64,000 nucleotides of DNA, taken from assembly GCF_017353515.1 (NCBI RefSeq), contig NZ_JAFMPY010000003.1, positions 186,001 to 250,000 on the forward strand, written 5' to 3'. This stretch comes from Jiella sonneratiae. Its GTDB lineage: Bacteria; Pseudomonadota; Alphaproteobacteria; Rhizobiales; Rhizobiaceae. Made by a program: the position numbers and the translations under genes. Shown here piece by piece: positions 20,149-29,506 of the stretch (positions are counted from its first letter, which is position 1; each line of letters begins with the position of its first letter). Under the pieces are notes generated by a model. That model was not told the origin of the DNA and searched no databases. It saw nothing but the letters and a program-made list of their open reading frames with translations.

Positions 20149-20921
20149 TAGTAGCGGAACTGTTCGGTGAGGATCCGCTCGTCCCAGGAATGTTCCGGGT
20201 CGAACAGCAGGTAGCAGGTGTCGTCGATCGATTCGCGGATCGTCACCGTCTGCACAGACTTCACCTCGGTGGCGTCGGCGACGGCGTTGACCGGCCGCTT
20301 GCCGGCCTCGAGCGCGGCGATCGTCACCTCCTGATGCTTGCGCAGCAGGGCGCCGCGCCAGCGGCGCGGACGGAACGGACTGACCGGCGTCAGCGCCAGC
20401 AGCGGCGCGTCGATCGGCAGGATCGGTCCCTGGGCGGAGAGATTGTAGGCGGTCGAGCCGGTCGGCGTCGCGACCATGACGCCGTCGCAGACGAGCTCCT
20501 CCAGCCGCACCTTGCCGTCGATGGAGATCTGCAGCCTCGCCGCCTGGTAGGACTGGCGGAAGATCGACACCTCGTTGATCGCCAGCGCGCGATGCTCGAC
20601 GCCGTCGGCATCGGTGGCGACCATCACCAGCGGATGGATGGCGTTCTCCACCGCCGCGGCCAGCCGCTCGCGCAGCCCCTCCTCGCGATAGTGGTTCATC
20701 AGGAAGCCGACCGTGCCCTTGTTCATGCCGTAGATCGGCTGGGCGGTGTCCATGAAGCGGTGCAGCGTCTGCAGCATGAAGCCGTCGCCGCCGAGCGCGA
20801 CGATCACCTCCGCCGAGGCGAGGGAGGCGTTGCCGTAGAGCGCCGAGAGCCGCCGCGCCGCCTCCTGGGCGGGTTCGGCGTCGCTCGCGACGAAGGCGAT
20901 GGAGTGGAACGGGCGGGGCAT
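20148..20921 (-). CDS. nadK: NAD kinase
   Basis: A 257-residue NAD kinase that phosphorylates NAD+ to NADP+ using ATP or polyphosphate. The catalytic GGDGFML motif (about residues 40-46), the GTVGFLMN block and the [15 protein letters not shown] motif are all present. The ATG at 20921 gives the usual length for alphaproteobacterial enzymes; a longer frame continues to 21023. NADP supply links it to the transhydrogenase encoded about 5 kb upstream. Confidence 0.96.
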   Translation of the reverse strand: MPRPFHSIAFVASDAEPAQEAARRLSALYGNASLASAEVIVALGGDGFMLQTLHRFMDTAQPIYGMNKGTVGFLMNHYREEGLRERLAAAVENAIHPLVMVATDADGVEHRALAINEVSIFRQSYQAARLQISIDGKVRLEELVCDGVMVATPTGSTAYNLSAQGPILPIDAPLLALTPVSPFRPRRWRGALLRKHQEVTIAALEAGKRPVNAVADATEVKSVQTVTIRESIDDTCYLLFDPEHSWDERILTEQFRY

Positions 20922-21049
20922 CGGCGGAAGCGGCGGACCATGGGGTGGATCGGGCGGCCGGGCGGCCCGTGACGATCGCCGGAGGCGCGACGTGCGAGCC
21001 TCGCCGGGGACAGATGTCGCCACCTGCGATCCGTGCGGGTTGCTCTAGA

Positions 21050-21071
21050 AGAAAGGGGCCTTGCGGCCCCT
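21050..21071 (-). terminator. Intrinsic terminator downstream of fae
   Basis: A 7-bp AGGGGCC/GGCCCCT stem with a 4-base loop (21054-21071) is followed on the minus strand by TTTCTTC. It lies downstream of fae. Confidence 0.75.
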
Positions 21072-21137
21072 CTCCAACCTGTCCCGAGAATGGGCTTCCT
21101 ACTGGAAGCCGAGCTTGGCGGCCAATCGCCGGAGAAG

Positions 21138-21160
21138 GCCGGCGGGCATCGCCGGCTTTT
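21138..21160. terminator. Second hairpin downstream of fae
   Basis: A perfect GCCGGCG/CGCCGGC stem with a 5-base loop; the plus-strand side is followed by TTTT. On the minus strand it precedes the stronger terminator at 21050-21071. fae is therefore followed by two hairpins, as expected for a very highly expressed gene. Confidence 0.5.
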
Positions 21161-21185
21161 CCTCTTCCCCGGGATGGTTCCTTGT

Positions 21186-21695
21186 CTAGGCGCCGGCGAA
21201 GGGGTGAGCGGCGGAACCCTTCTTCGAGACGACCTCGGCCGCCGTCGGCGTGCCCTTGATGGCGCGCTCGATGGATTCCATCGTGGCCTGATAGTTGTAG
21301 TCGCGGATCTTGGCGTCGTCCTCGGCTTCCCAGTGGATGAAGACGCCGACGCAGATGAACAGGTCGTCGGCCTCGGCCGCCGGGATCACGCCCTTCTCGA
21401 CCGAGTCGGCGACGGCGCGCGCGACGGCGGTCTGGGCCGGGCCGAACATCTGGACGGCCTGCTTGGCGCCCTTGATGGTGACTTTGTTGAACATCACGGT
21501 GTTCGGCTTGCACGGCAGGTTCGGCGCGACCACGGCGAGCAGCGTGGTGAAGCCGTCCTTGTTGTTGGTCAGCGAGTTGCAGAACGCCGCCTCCGCCGCC
21601 GAACCGCGCGGGCCGATGATCAGGTCGATGTGGGCGACCTCGTTGCCCTCGCCGACGAGCGATTCGCCGACCATCACCTTGTTGATTGTCGCCAT
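21186..21695 (-). CDS. fae: Formaldehyde-activating enzyme
   Basis: A 169-residue Fae, which condenses formaldehyde with tetrahydromethanopterin to methylene-H4MPT and is the entry point of the pathway. Family blocks [20 protein letters not shown] (with the conserved His at residue 22), [10 protein letters not shown] and [12 protein letters not shown] are intact, and the C-terminus ends in HPFAGA. The ATG at 21695 is preceded by GGAGGAAT, a strong ribosome-binding site. It is separated by 233 bases and a hairpin from the mch operon, so it probably has its own promoter. Confidence 0.98.
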   Translation of the reverse strand: MATINKVMVGESLVGEGNEVAHIDLIIGPRGSAAEAAFCNSLTNNKDGFTTLLAVVAPNLPCKPNTVMFNKVTIKGAKQAVQMFGPAQTAVARAVADSVEKGVIPAAEADDLFICVGVFIHWEAEDDAKIRDYNYQATMESIERAIKGTPTAAEVVSKKGSAAHPFAGA

Positions 21696-21895
21696 AGAGC
21701 CATTCCTCCAAACTGCGTTAGCTGCTGCGCCCGGCGGGGCCGGCCGCGTTAAGATGTACGAACCTGAAGGAAAAACGCGTTCCACCGCCGGGCAGAGCCG
21801 CGGCGGAGCATCGTCATCCTCCCGGCCGCCGGGGATCCCGGCTACGACTATCCTTGTTCGCGGCGTCCGCTCGGGACCGGTTTGCCAGATAGCTA

Positions 21896-21912
21896 GGGGC
21901 CACATGGGCCCC
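21896..21912 (-). terminator. Weak hairpin between the mch operon and fae
   Basis: A 6-bp GGGGCC/GGCCCC stem lies 17 bases after the end of the CitG-like gene. No long T-run follows, so its strength is uncertain. It may reduce read-through into fae. Confidence 0.4.
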
Positions 21913-21928
21913 GGCGCGGCACAGTCAA

Positions 21929-22825
21929 TCACCCTGCGAGCGCTTGTGCAAGTTCGTTGGCAAAGAGCGTCGCCACGGTGAGGTCGGCGGAGGTGCCGGG
22001 ATTGCGCCCTTCGAACTTCAACGCGGCGTCGAAGGCGAGCGCCGCATCGAGCCGGGCCTGCGGAGCGGCGATCCGGCCCAGGCGATCAGTGAACGATCTG
22101 AAGCGCTTGCGGCAGTCTTCCGCCACCTTCGGCCCGAACTTGCGGGCGAGGTGGCCGTCGGGAAACGTCGCGGCGAAGGCGAGGAAGGCGGCGAGCGCCG
22201 CGGGGTCGCCGAGGGGCTCCGGCGCCCCTCGTCCGGCCGAATCAGCCACCGCCGCAAGGCCCGTCTCGAAGACCTCGCGATAGCCGTCGACATACTGGCG
22301 CGCGACGAGGTCGACGTCGGCGGCGAGAGCCATGGCGGCGACGAGGCCGATCGTCGGGGCGGTGCGCACGTCGTGCTCCGCGCGGGCGCCGAGACCGCCG
22401 GGCGAGGCGAGGGCGATCGCCTGGAAGGCAAGCCGCGCATCCTCGGCGTCGAGACCGGCGAGAACGCCCGCCACCGCCCGGCGAAGGGCGGAGGTGGCCT
22501 CGGCGTGCGAGAGCTCGGACGTCGGTTCGGCGGCGACCTGCTCCGCGGCCGCGGCGAGCGGCGCGCAGAGGAGCACGATCCCGAGATTGGCGTTCATCCC
22601 GACGGCGGAAAAGCTCGCCTCGGTCGCCGTAAGGATGCGCCGGCCGACCCGGCTTGCCGGCGCCGCGACGGCGGGCGCCGCCGCGGCGGCGGCATCGAGG
22701 AAGGTCGCGACCGTCATGCCGTGGCCGGGGGCGAAGCGGTGGACGTTGCCGGGCTTCAGCGTCTCGATCTCGGCCCGGCAGGCGGCGAGGAAGGACCGGG
22801 CGATCGCCTCCGGCCCGAGCCTCAT
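21929..22825 (-). CDS. CitG-like triphosphoribosyl-dephospho-CoA synthase family protein (methanopterin island 'orf5' type)
   Basis: A 298-residue protein related to CitG/MdcB (COG1767). The N-terminal [22 protein letters not shown] and the [14 protein letters not shown] motif are typical. Homologues sit beside mch in methylotroph C1 islands (often called orf5), where a role in H4MPT or formyl-carrier cofactor biosynthesis is inferred rather than shown. It overlaps the upstream RimK-like gene by four bases. Confidence 0.85.
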   Translation of the reverse strand: MRLGPEAIARSFLAACRAEIETLKPGNVHRFAPGHGMTVATFLDAAAAAAPAVAAPASRVGRRILTATEASFSAVGMNANLGIVLLCAPLAAAAEQVAAEPTSELSHAEATSALRRAVAGVLAGLDAEDARLAFQAIALASPGGLGARAEHDVRTAPTIGLVAAMALAADVDLVARQYVDGYREVFETGLAAVADSAGRGAPEPLGDPAALAAFLAFAATFPDGHLARKFGPKVAEDCRKRFRSFTDRLGRIAAPQARLDAALAFDAALKFEGRNPGTSADLTVATLFANELAQALAG

Positions 22826-23754
22826 GCGAAGGCCGGCGTCGCCGGATCCGGCGCCGGGGTGCTGGCGCGCCGCGCCGCGAGCGTCGCAAGAAGATCGGCC
22901 GCCCTGACGCCGGCGATGTCCAGCCCGCTCGCCTTCTTCAGCCCGGTCCAGGCTGGCATCGAGTTCACCTCCAGCACCTGCGGAAGACCGGCCGCGTCCT
23001 TGAGGATGTCGACGCCGCAGAAGTCGCCGCCGACGGCGGCCGTCGCCGCCACCGCCAGCGCCTCCAGCGCCGGGTCCGGCTCGATCGGGCAGGCGCGGGC
23101 GCCCTGCTTGATGTTGGTGATCCAGCAGGCCGCCTCGCGGCGCATCGCGGCCACCGCGCGGCCGCGCGAGACGAGGACGCGGTAGTCCGAGAAGCGGCCG
23201 TCGCTGGAATGGCCGATGTAGCGCTGGAGATAATAGACGCTGCCGGCGATCGCCTCGGCCGGCGGCAGGTCGTCGACGCTGCCGACGAGCTTCAACCCCT
23301 TGCCCTGCGCCCCGAACAGAGGCTTCAGCACCAGCGGACGGCGCTCGGCGGCGAGGATCCGCTCGGCCTCGCGGCGCGATTCCACCGCAAAGCTCCGCGG
23401 CGAGGGCAGACCGGCACCGGCGAGGAGGAAACTCGTCATCGCCTTGTCGACGCAGTTCTCCACCGCCCGCGCGCCGTTCGAGACGAGGACGCCGAGCCGC
23501 TCCAGCGCATGGAGGAGCGAGAGCCGGCGCGTCACCGCCTCGAAGCTGCCGCCGTCCATGGTGCGCAGGCAGACGGCGTCGGGAAGCGCTTCCCCGAAGC
23601 CTGGAAAGGTCAGGCCGTGGCGCGCCCCGGTGTCGAAGCCGACGTCGCAGAGGCCGCTCGCGACGACGACGGCGCCGCGCGCCTCGAACGCCGCGGCGAG
23701 CTCGCGCGCATGGCCGTCGAGGGAGGCCGTGACCAGCAGGATGCGGGGCCGCAT
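22822..23754 (-). CDS. RimK-like ATP-grasp ligase (methanopterin island 'orf7' type)
   Basis: A 310-residue ATP-grasp protein. The ATP-binding parts PLVLKPLFGAQGKGLKLV (about residues 140-157) and the metal-binding end VLEVNSMPAWTGLKKASG are clear. It resembles RimK/MptN enzymes that add glutamate to substrates, so cofactor polyglutamylation is a reasonable guess. The ATG at 23754 lies 13 bases after mch; an upstream ATG at 23787 would overlap mch by 20 bases. It is part of the mtdB-mch operon. Confidence 0.87.
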   Translation of the reverse strand: MRPRILLVTASLDGHARELAAAFEARGAVVVASGLCDVGFDTGARHGLTFPGFGEALPDAVCLRTMDGGSFEAVTRRLSLLHALERLGVLVSNGARAVENCVDKAMTSFLLAGAGLPSPRSFAVESRREAERILAAERRPLVLKPLFGAQGKGLKLVGSVDDLPPAEAIAGSVYYLQRYIGHSSDGRFSDYRVLVSRGRAVAAMRREAACWITNIKQGARACPIEPDPALEALAVAATAAVGGDFCGVDILKDAAGLPQVLEVNSMPAWTGLKKASGLDIAGVRAADLLATLAARRASTPAPDPATPAFA

Positions 23755-23767
23755 GCCGCCCTTTGGC

Positions 23768-24742
23768 TCAGCCGCCGAAGGAGGCATCGATCAGCTCCGC
23801 GTCGACGCCGCCGGCGGAGAAGGTCTCGCCGGTTTCGAGCGCCAAAACATGCACCTCGGCGGGGGAGAACAGCATGCCGTCGATCTTGTAGAAGTCGCCG
23901 TCGTAGCGGCTGAAGACCTCCTTGAACGGCTTGCCGTAGTCCTGCGACGTGCTGCTCGGCAGCCGCTCGGCGAGCGCCTTTGCGGCATCCGCCGGGCCGG
24001 TGACGTGCAGCATCACCCGGCCGCCGTAGATCACCGCGTCGTTGGTGCGGCCCATGGCGGTCAGAAAGTCGGGATGCGGCGGGGCGAGGGGGGCGGTGCC
24101 GATGCCCTCGACGATCGCGCCGAGATCGAAATGCAGTTCGTGGGCCTTGTGCAGCGCCACCTCGACGACGCGGCCGACGATCTGGACGCTGCCGGCGAGC
24201 GACTGCGTCGGGGTGTAGACGATCGTGAGCTTTTCCGGGGCGACGTCGCAGGCATGGGCGATGCGGCGCACCAAGGCTTCCGGCGGGGCGCTGGCGGCCT
24301 CGAGCACCAGCGTCGCGCTGTCGTTCTGGTCGGCATAGGCGATGTCCTTGAACAGCGCCTCCTTGCCGGCGAGGGCGCGGGCCGGGCCGGAGCCCATGGA
24401 AAAGTAGCTTTCCTCGCCCGGCTCGGCGGTGAGCTGCCAGCCGGCATACTGGCTGCCCATGCAGGCGACGACCGGATTGGAGGTGCGCACCGTCAGGGCG
24501 AAGGGCCAGCGGGTCAGGCGCTCCGACGCGCCGATCGACACGGTTCCGAGGCCGCCGAGGCAGATCTCGGTGACGAGACGCCCGGCTTCGAGACTGCCCG
24601 GGACGCTGCCGCCCGCGTCGATCACGGTCTCGCCCGCCGCGCCCGTCGACACCGCCACCTTCAGCTCCTGGGCCCGCTCGCGCAGTTCCTCGACGAGCCG
24701 CAGGACGCCCTGGTTGACGGAAAGGATCCTCGTTGCACTCAT
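23768..24742 (-). CDS. mch: Methenyltetrahydromethanopterin cyclohydrolase
   Basis: A 324-residue Mch that hydrolyses methenyl-H4MPT to formyl-H4MPT. Family blocks are visible: the N-terminal LSVNQGVLRLVEEL, the pterin-site region NPVVACMGSQYAGW, and the FSRYDGDFYKIDGMLFSPAE segment near the C-terminus. The length agrees with bacterial Mch. Its ATG overlaps the stop of the upstream ATP-grasp gene by four bases. Confidence 0.98.
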   Translation of the reverse strand: MSATRILSVNQGVLRLVEELRERAQELKVAVSTGAAGETVIDAGGSVPGSLEAGRLVTEICLGGLGTVSIGASERLTRWPFALTVRTSNPVVACMGSQYAGWQLTAEPGEESYFSMGSGPARALAGKEALFKDIAYADQNDSATLVLEAASAPPEALVRRIAHACDVAPEKLTIVYTPTQSLAGSVQIVGRVVEVALHKAHELHFDLGAIVEGIGTAPLAPPHPDFLTAMGRTNDAVIYGGRVMLHVTGPADAAKALAERLPSSTSQDYGKPFKEVFSRYDGDFYKIDGMLFSPAEVHVLALETGETFSAGGVDAELIDASFGG

Positions 24743-25869
24743 GCTGCCATACTCCTCAGTACGTCGGCAATCTGTTCGGTTCTGGCATGAAAGAGCCGTT
24801 CGGCCTCCGCTTCACTGTCGGCCTCGGCGACGACGGTACAGATCGGCTCGCCCGCCGCGATCGCGTATGGCGGCGAACTCCGGTCGCGCGTCCACTCCGG
24901 CCAGACGAAGCCGGCCGAAAGCTGCAGCGGCGTCCGCGCCCAGGCGAGGCCCGACGCGCGGAAGCGCGCCGGCGCCATGGCCGGGGCGGCCAGAGCGGGC
25001 AGCTTGCCGCGGACCGCGTCGAGATGCAGGGCGACGAGCGGGCGATCGGCGCTTTCGAAGACGTCGAGCGTCGCGCCCGGCCGGGCATTGATCTCGAGCA
25101 GCACCGGGGCGCCGTCGCCGAGGACGAAATCGGCGCTGCAGAGGCCGGCGAGCGGCAGACGATCGAGGAAGCCGGCGACGGCCTCGCGCATCGCCGCGTC
25201 CGCGGCCGCCGGCACCGCGATCGGACCGACCGCGCCGCCGTAGCGATAGGGCTCGGCCGGGCTCGGATCGGCCCATTGCCGCGAATAGCCGATCGCGACG
25301 AAGCGCGCACCGGCGGCGGCGAAGGCGAGGGAGACCCGATCGCCGGCAACGAAGCGCTGGTAGTAGCGGTCTGGTGCGGGCGCGGCGTCGCCCGGGGCGA
25401 CGTGGCTGCCGCCGCTGCCGCCGACCCTCTTCGACAGCCACTCGGCGGGATCGTCCGGCCTGCTGCGGCAGATCTCGGGATGGGCGATGCCGGCTTCGCC
25501 GCAGATCCTCGCGAAGCGTTCTGGATCCTTCAGGCGGCGGGCAGTGGCGGGGTCGGTGCCGAGGATCGGCCAGCGCGCCGCGATCGCTTCGAGAAGCTCC
25601 GGCCGGTCCTCGAAGCCGGCGCCGTAGACGAAGCCGAGCGGGGTATCGCCAGTCGCGAGACGGTCGAGCGCGGCGAGAAGGTCTTCGCCGGAGAACCCGT
25701 CGGGATAATGTCCGCGCAGGACCTCCGCGCGCGTCGCCTCGGCGCGAAGGTCGAGATCGCCGAAGAAGTCGACGGCGAGCGCCGCGATCCCGGCGAGCCG
25801 GGCGCTCGCGGCGATCTGCCGTGCGGAAAACGCCGCCGCGAGGATCGCCGGGGGGCGGGCGGTGCTCAC
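24739..25869 (-). CDS. ATP-grasp domain protein of the methanopterin island ('orfY' type)
   Basis: A 376-residue ATP-grasp protein. It carries KRVGGSGGSHV (glycine-rich loop), LCSADFVLGDG and VLLEINARPGATLDVFE, the usual metal/ATP-binding end of the fold. The start is a GTG at 25869 that overlaps the mtdB stop (GTGA). Homologues occur between mtdB and mch in methylotroph islands and are thought to serve cofactor biosynthesis; the substrate is unknown. The open frame continues upstream within mtdB and should not be read as a fusion. Confidence 0.82.
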   Translation of the reverse strand: MSTARPPAILAAAFSARQIAASARLAGIAALAVDFFGDLDLRAEATRAEVLRGHYPDGFSGEDLLAALDRLATGDTPLGFVYGAGFEDRPELLEAIAARWPILGTDPATARRLKDPERFARICGEAGIAHPEICRSRPDDPAEWLSKRVGGSGGSHVAPGDAAPAPDRYYQRFVAGDRVSLAFAAAGARFVAIGYSRQWADPSPAEPYRYGGAVGPIAVPAAADAAMREAVAGFLDRLPLAGLCSADFVLGDGAPVLLEINARPGATLDVFESADRPLVALHLDAVRGKLPALAAPAMAPARFRASGLAWARTPLQLSAGFVWPEWTRDRSSPPYAIAAGEPICTVVAEADSEAEAERLFHARTEQIADVLRSMAA

Positions 25870-26759
25870 GACGCGAGGCTGCGGGCGAGCTTGAAGGCGT
25901 CGCGGAAGTCCAGCACCTGCGGTTCGCCGGCCTCGATCATCCGCTTCAACAGGCCCTGCTCGGTGCTCGACTTGAGCGGCCCGACGGCGAGGGCGCCGAT
26001 GCCGAGCGCGCTCGTGCCCTCGATCGGCTCGCCCTTGGCCATCACGTCGATGCCTTCGAGCCCGAGCGGCGGGACGGCGTTGGCGTCGGCCGCGACGAGC
26101 AGCCGTTCGGCCGCCTGCAGCTGCTTCAGGCTGAGCACCTGCACGCCGGCCTTGGCGGCGGAAAAGACGACCTCGGCCTCCTTGACGATGGCGGTGTTCT
26201 TCTCGTCGCTGGAGCCGTCCGCCGGCTCGACCTTTGCCCCGAAGCGCTCCTCCATCTCGTCGGCGCGCTTCTGCACCCGTTCGAGGCCGGAATAGCCGAC
26301 GATCTTCACTTTGGCGCCTTCCAGCGCCGCGATCACCGCCGCGCAGTAGCCGACGACGCCGGTGGCGCCGAAGACCGCGATCGAGACGTCGGCGAGCGAC
26401 TTGTTCTTCTCGGCCTTCAGCGTCTGTTCGACGATCGCGACCATCGCCGCGGCGGTGGTGAAGGAACCGGCGGGATCGGCCATGATGTTGCAGACGAAGG
26501 GCGGGACGAGGGCGTTTCTCGCCTTCTCGATCATGTCGAGCGCCAGGACGGCGTCGTCGCCGCCGAAGAACACCGCCGAGTTCACCCCGCGATCCGGCGG
26601 GCGCGAGAAGATCACGTCCTGCACGAGGTCGGCCACCTCGTCGAGCGAGACCTCTTCGTAGGGCGTGACCGAATCGTATCCGGCGTCGAGCGCCATGTTC
26701 ACGTCGAAGGGGCTGACGTGCTTGTGGGGCGTCAGCATGTGCAGGATGTTCTTGGCCAT
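25866..26759 (-). CDS. mtdB: NAD(P)-dependent methylene-H4MPT dehydrogenase
   Basis: A 297-residue MtdB that oxidises methylene-H4MPT to methenyl-H4MPT with NAD+ or NADP+. The N-terminal LTPHKHVSPFDVNMALDAGYD block and the dinucleotide fold around VFGATGVVGYCAAVIAALEG (about residues 130-150) are characteristic of the MtdA/MtdB family. GGAGGAAAG lies just upstream of the ATG. It sits 90 bases after the beta-RFAP synthase gene and overlaps the next gene by four bases. Confidence 0.97.
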   Translation of the reverse strand: MAKNILHMLTPHKHVSPFDVNMALDAGYDSVTPYEEVSLDEVADLVQDVIFSRPPDRGVNSAVFFGGDDAVLALDMIEKARNALVPPFVCNIMADPAGSFTTAAAMVAIVEQTLKAEKNKSLADVSIAVFGATGVVGYCAAVIAALEGAKVKIVGYSGLERVQKRADEMEERFGAKVEPADGSSDEKNTAIVKEAEVVFSAAKAGVQVLSLKQLQAAERLLVAADANAVPPLGLEGIDVMAKGEPIEGTSALGIGALAVGPLKSSTEQGLLKRMIEAGEPQVLDFRDAFKLARSLAS

Positions 26760-26849
26760 CGGATCTTTCCTCCGTCGATCTCGTCAAAGTGGTGGCGCCC
26801 CGTCGCGGATGCGGAGGCCGTTCGGGATGGGTCGGCGCGGGCCGGCGTC

Positions 26850-27833
26850 TCAGCCGGTTCCCGCCCGAAGGCGGACGGCCGGCGCCGCGCCGATGTCGAT
26901 GCCGCGGTTGCGGCCGCCGACGACGCGCACGTCGAGGGCTTCGGCAAGCCCGGTCTCGGCGAGCCTCGCGACGAGGCTTTCGGCGCTCGCCCGGCTTTCG
27001 GCGAAGGCGAAACCGGTCGGCCCCCAGGAGCTCTGGCCGATGCCGTGGGCGCCGTTCGCCGCGAGCCAGCCGCAGGCCGCGGCGACGCGCGGGCTGGTGA
27101 AGACGCCGCCCTGGGCCGGGGCGAAATGCGAGCCGACCATTGCCTGGATCTCGCCGATCGCCGAACCGAAGGCGTGAAGGTCGGTCTCGGCGAGGCCGGG
27201 CAGGGCCTGCATCAGCACCAGCCGGCAGATCCGCCCGGCATGCTCGACCGGGAAGGGCGGCAGGGTGGCGAAGGCGTCGAGTTCGGCCTGGCCGTGGAAG
27301 CCGGCGCCCCGCGGATCCATGACGAGGATGACCCGCCAGGCCTCCGGAAACGGCAGGCGGGCGATCAGCGGCGGCGGCTCTTCGCTGGCGCCCTTGCCGC
27401 CGTCGACGGCGACGCCGCCACCCTCGACGAAGGCGACCCCGAGCCCGGAGCGGTGGCCGCGGCCGAGCAGCGCGGCATCGGCGGCAGGGTCTGGCGGCAG
27501 GCCTTCGAGGCGCCTGAGGCCGCCGGCGACGGCAAGCGCCAGCTGGGTGCCCGAGCCGAAGCCGGCATGGGCCGGCATGACGGTGTCGACGGTCAGCGCG
27601 TGACGGCCGGTCAGGCCGAGAGCCTCGCGCATCAGGCCGAGATAGGCGCGGGCGCGCTCGGCCTCTTCGCCGGTCACCGTGTCGCGGGCCGCACGGGCGA
27701 TGCGCAGCGTCGTCGCCGGGGCGTCGATCGCCAGCCCGACGCCGCCGAATCGGCGGCCGAGCGAGCCGCCGGGATCGAGGAAGCCGAGATGCAGGCGAGC
27801 AGGCGCTAACACCGTGACGACGTCGTCAGTCAA
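26850..27833 (-). CDS. Beta-ribofuranosylaminobenzene 5'-phosphate synthase
   Basis: A 327-residue GHMP-kinase-fold enzyme. It condenses PRPP with an aminobenzoate derivative in the first committed step of methanopterin biosynthesis. APARLHLGFLD near the N-terminus, the GLGRRFGG-like block and PAHAGFGSGTQLALAVAG are the family signatures. The only start giving the full N-terminus is TTG at 27833, with AGGA upstream; a GTG at 27812 would drop seven residues. It is the first gene of the minus-strand operon, divergent from the fhc operon. Confidence 0.92.
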   Translation of the reverse strand: MTDDVVTVLAPARLHLGFLDPGGSLGRRFGGVGLAIDAPATTLRIARAARDTVTGEEAERARAYLGLMREALGLTGRHALTVDTVMPAHAGFGSGTQLALAVAGGLRRLEGLPPDPAADAALLGRGHRSGLGVAFVEGGGVAVDGGKGASEEPPPLIARLPFPEAWRVILVMDPRGAGFHGQAELDAFATLPPFPVEHAGRICRLVLMQALPGLAETDLHAFGSAIGEIQAMVGSHFAPAQGGVFTSPRVAAACGWLAANGAHGIGQSSWGPTGFAFAESRASAESLVARLAETGLAEALDVRVVGGRNRGIDIGAAPAVRLRAGTG

Positions 27834-27906
27834 AAAAATATCCTGCCTTCAAGGTGCCCGTGTCCTATTATTGCGGCCATGGATGACGGGGCAAGGGAGA
27901 AAATCC

Positions 27907-28278
27907 ATGGCTGCGAAGACCTATTCCGATGCGGAAGTCGAGGCGCGCCTCAAGGCGGAGCTGCCGACATGGCGTCTCGAGGACGGTTGGATCCGGCGGA
28001 CCTACAAGACGCAGGGCTGGAAGGGCACGCTGATGGTGATCAACACCGTCGGCCATCTGGCGGAGGCGGCCTTCCACCACCCCGACATCACCGCCTCCTA
28101 CGCCTGGGTGGAGGTGCGGCTGGTCAATCACGCCGCCAAGGGCATCACCGATTCGGACTTCGCCCTCGCCAAGAAGATCGAGGAGGTGGTGATGTGGCAG
28201 CCTGGCCGCGAGGACGGCCCTCTGTCCGGAACGCCGGACGATCCGCGCTTTGCCTACATCAAATACGACAAGTCGTGA
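27907..28278 (+). CDS. phhB: Pterin-4a-carbinolamine dehydratase (4a-hydroxytetrahydrobiopterin dehydratase)
   Basis: A 123-residue PCD-fold protein. The signature FHHPDITASYAWVEVRLVNHA carries the catalytic histidines, and the C-terminus has a short extension after residue 100. Its classical role is to recycle pterin in phenylalanine hydroxylation. No phenylalanine hydroxylase is nearby, and it heads the fhc operon instead, so it may act on an H4MPT intermediate. The ATG at 27907 follows AGGGAGAAA. It is divergent from the beta-RFAP synthase gene (73 bases between them). Confidence 0.92.
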   Translation: MAAKTYSDAEVEARLKAELPTWRLEDGWIRRTYKTQGWKGTLMVINTVGHLAEAAFHHPDITASYAWVEVRLVNHAAKGITDSDFALAKKIEEVVMWQPGREDGPLSGTPDDPRFAYIKYDKS

Positions 28279-28357
28279 CCGCCGGCCGCGCGAGCCCGGG
28301 CCGGCGATTTGACCTTCGCGGCGGAGGCTGTAACTTCCCCGCGGGCACAGAAAGCGG

Positions 28358-29476
28358 GTGAGCGTGGACAGGGCGTGGATCGACGGGCGACCGGCCGCTG
28401 AAGCGGACGCACTGGCAGCGGCGGCGGAACTCCTCGAGCGCTCGCGCCAGCCCTTCGTCGGAGGGCTCCGGACCGACGTTTCCGGGATACGGGCCGCCCT
28501 TGGCCTCGCAAGACGGATCGGCGCGATCGTCGATCACGGCGAATCCGACGCGATCTATCCGCTTCTGACGGCGCTGCGGGACGGCGGCGCCTTCCTCGGC
28601 GCACCGGCCGAGATGAAGAGACGCGCCGACCGTGTGCTCGTCCTCGGCGACGAGGTTGCGAAAGTCGCTCCCGATCTTCTGGCGATGCTGACCGAGACCG
28701 AGCCCGATCTCGGCGTCCGGACCAGGGGCGACGCGCGCGAGTTCCGTTCCCTCTGCCGCGCGCCGCTCGATAGCGCCGGGCGCGGCCGGGCAGAGCATGT
28801 CGACTGTGCGCCGGAAGACATCGTCGACGTCGTCGGCCTCGTCAGGGCGAAGCTTTCGGGCCGCCGGGCCGGCGAGGGCGCCGTCGGCGGGGATGCGGTC
28901 GCAGGCCTTGCGGAATTTCTGAAAGGTGCCGGCTTTGCCGCCGTCGTCTTCGCGCCGGCCGAACTCGGCGCGCTCGGAACCGAGCAGGTCTTCGGCCTCG
29001 TTTCCGACCTCAACGAGACGACCCGGGCGAGCACCTTGCCCGTCTCGGCCTCGACCAACGCCATGGGCGCCGCGCTGCAGGGCGCCTGGACGAGCGGCTT
29101 TCCGCTGCGGGTCGGCTTCGGAAGGGGCGCTGCCGAACATGACGCGGCGCTGTTTTCGGCCCGCCGGCAGCTCTCCGGCGACGGCGAGGCGGACCTCGCG
29201 CTGATCGTCGACGCGCTGGCGGAGCCCGGCGCCGGCGGGCCGCCATGCGCCCTGCCGCAGATCGCCGTCACCAGCGAACCGGGCGCCGTCGAAGGCGCCC
29301 GCGTGACCTTCGCGGTCGGCGCCGCGGGCTGCGACCACGACGCGGTGTTCTACGATGCGCGGTTTGGCAGCTTCGTCGGCCGCCCCGCCGACGCCAAAAG
29401 CGAGCTGCCGACGGCGGCCGCCATCCTCGACGCGCTGGCCGATCGCCTCGGCGGCCGCGTCGCCGATGCGGCCTGA
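28358..29476 (+). CDS. fhcB: Formyltransferase/hydrolase complex subunit B
   Basis: A 372-residue protein related to formylmethanofuran dehydrogenase subunit B but lacking the metal-pterin redox chemistry, as known for FhcB of methylotrophs. The motif GGLRTDVSGIRAALGLARRIGA is typical and the C-terminus is short compared with archaeal FmdB. The start is GTG at 28358; a GTG two codons further is also possible. It is part of the FhcABCD complex that transfers the formyl group from formyl-H4MPT and releases formate. Confidence 0.93.
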   Translation: MSVDRAWIDGRPAAEADALAAAAELLERSRQPFVGGLRTDVSGIRAALGLARRIGAIVDHGESDAIYPLLTALRDGGAFLGAPAEMKRRADRVLVLGDEVAKVAPDLLAMLTETEPDLGVRTRGDAREFRSLCRAPLDSAGRGRAEHVDCAPEDIVDVVGLVRAKLSGRRAGEGAVGGDAVAGLAEFLKGAGFAAVVFAPAELGALGTEQVFGLVSDLNETTRASTLPVSASTNAMGAALQGAWTSGFPLRVGFGRGAAEHDAALFSARRQLSGDGEADLALIVDALAEPGAGGPPCALPQIAVTSEPGAVEGARVTFAVGAAGCDHDAVFYDARFGSFVGRPADAKSELPTAAAILDALADRLGGRVADAA

Positions 29477-29506
29477 CCGATCGCCGGCCGGGAGGATCTA
29501 CCGAAC

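Noticed and set aside
24739-26787. A single 682-residue frame running across mtdB and the ATP-grasp gene
   Set aside because: The N-terminal third is out of frame with the real MtdB protein and is an artefact of high GC. The ATP-grasp domain starts at the GTG overlapping the mtdB stop.
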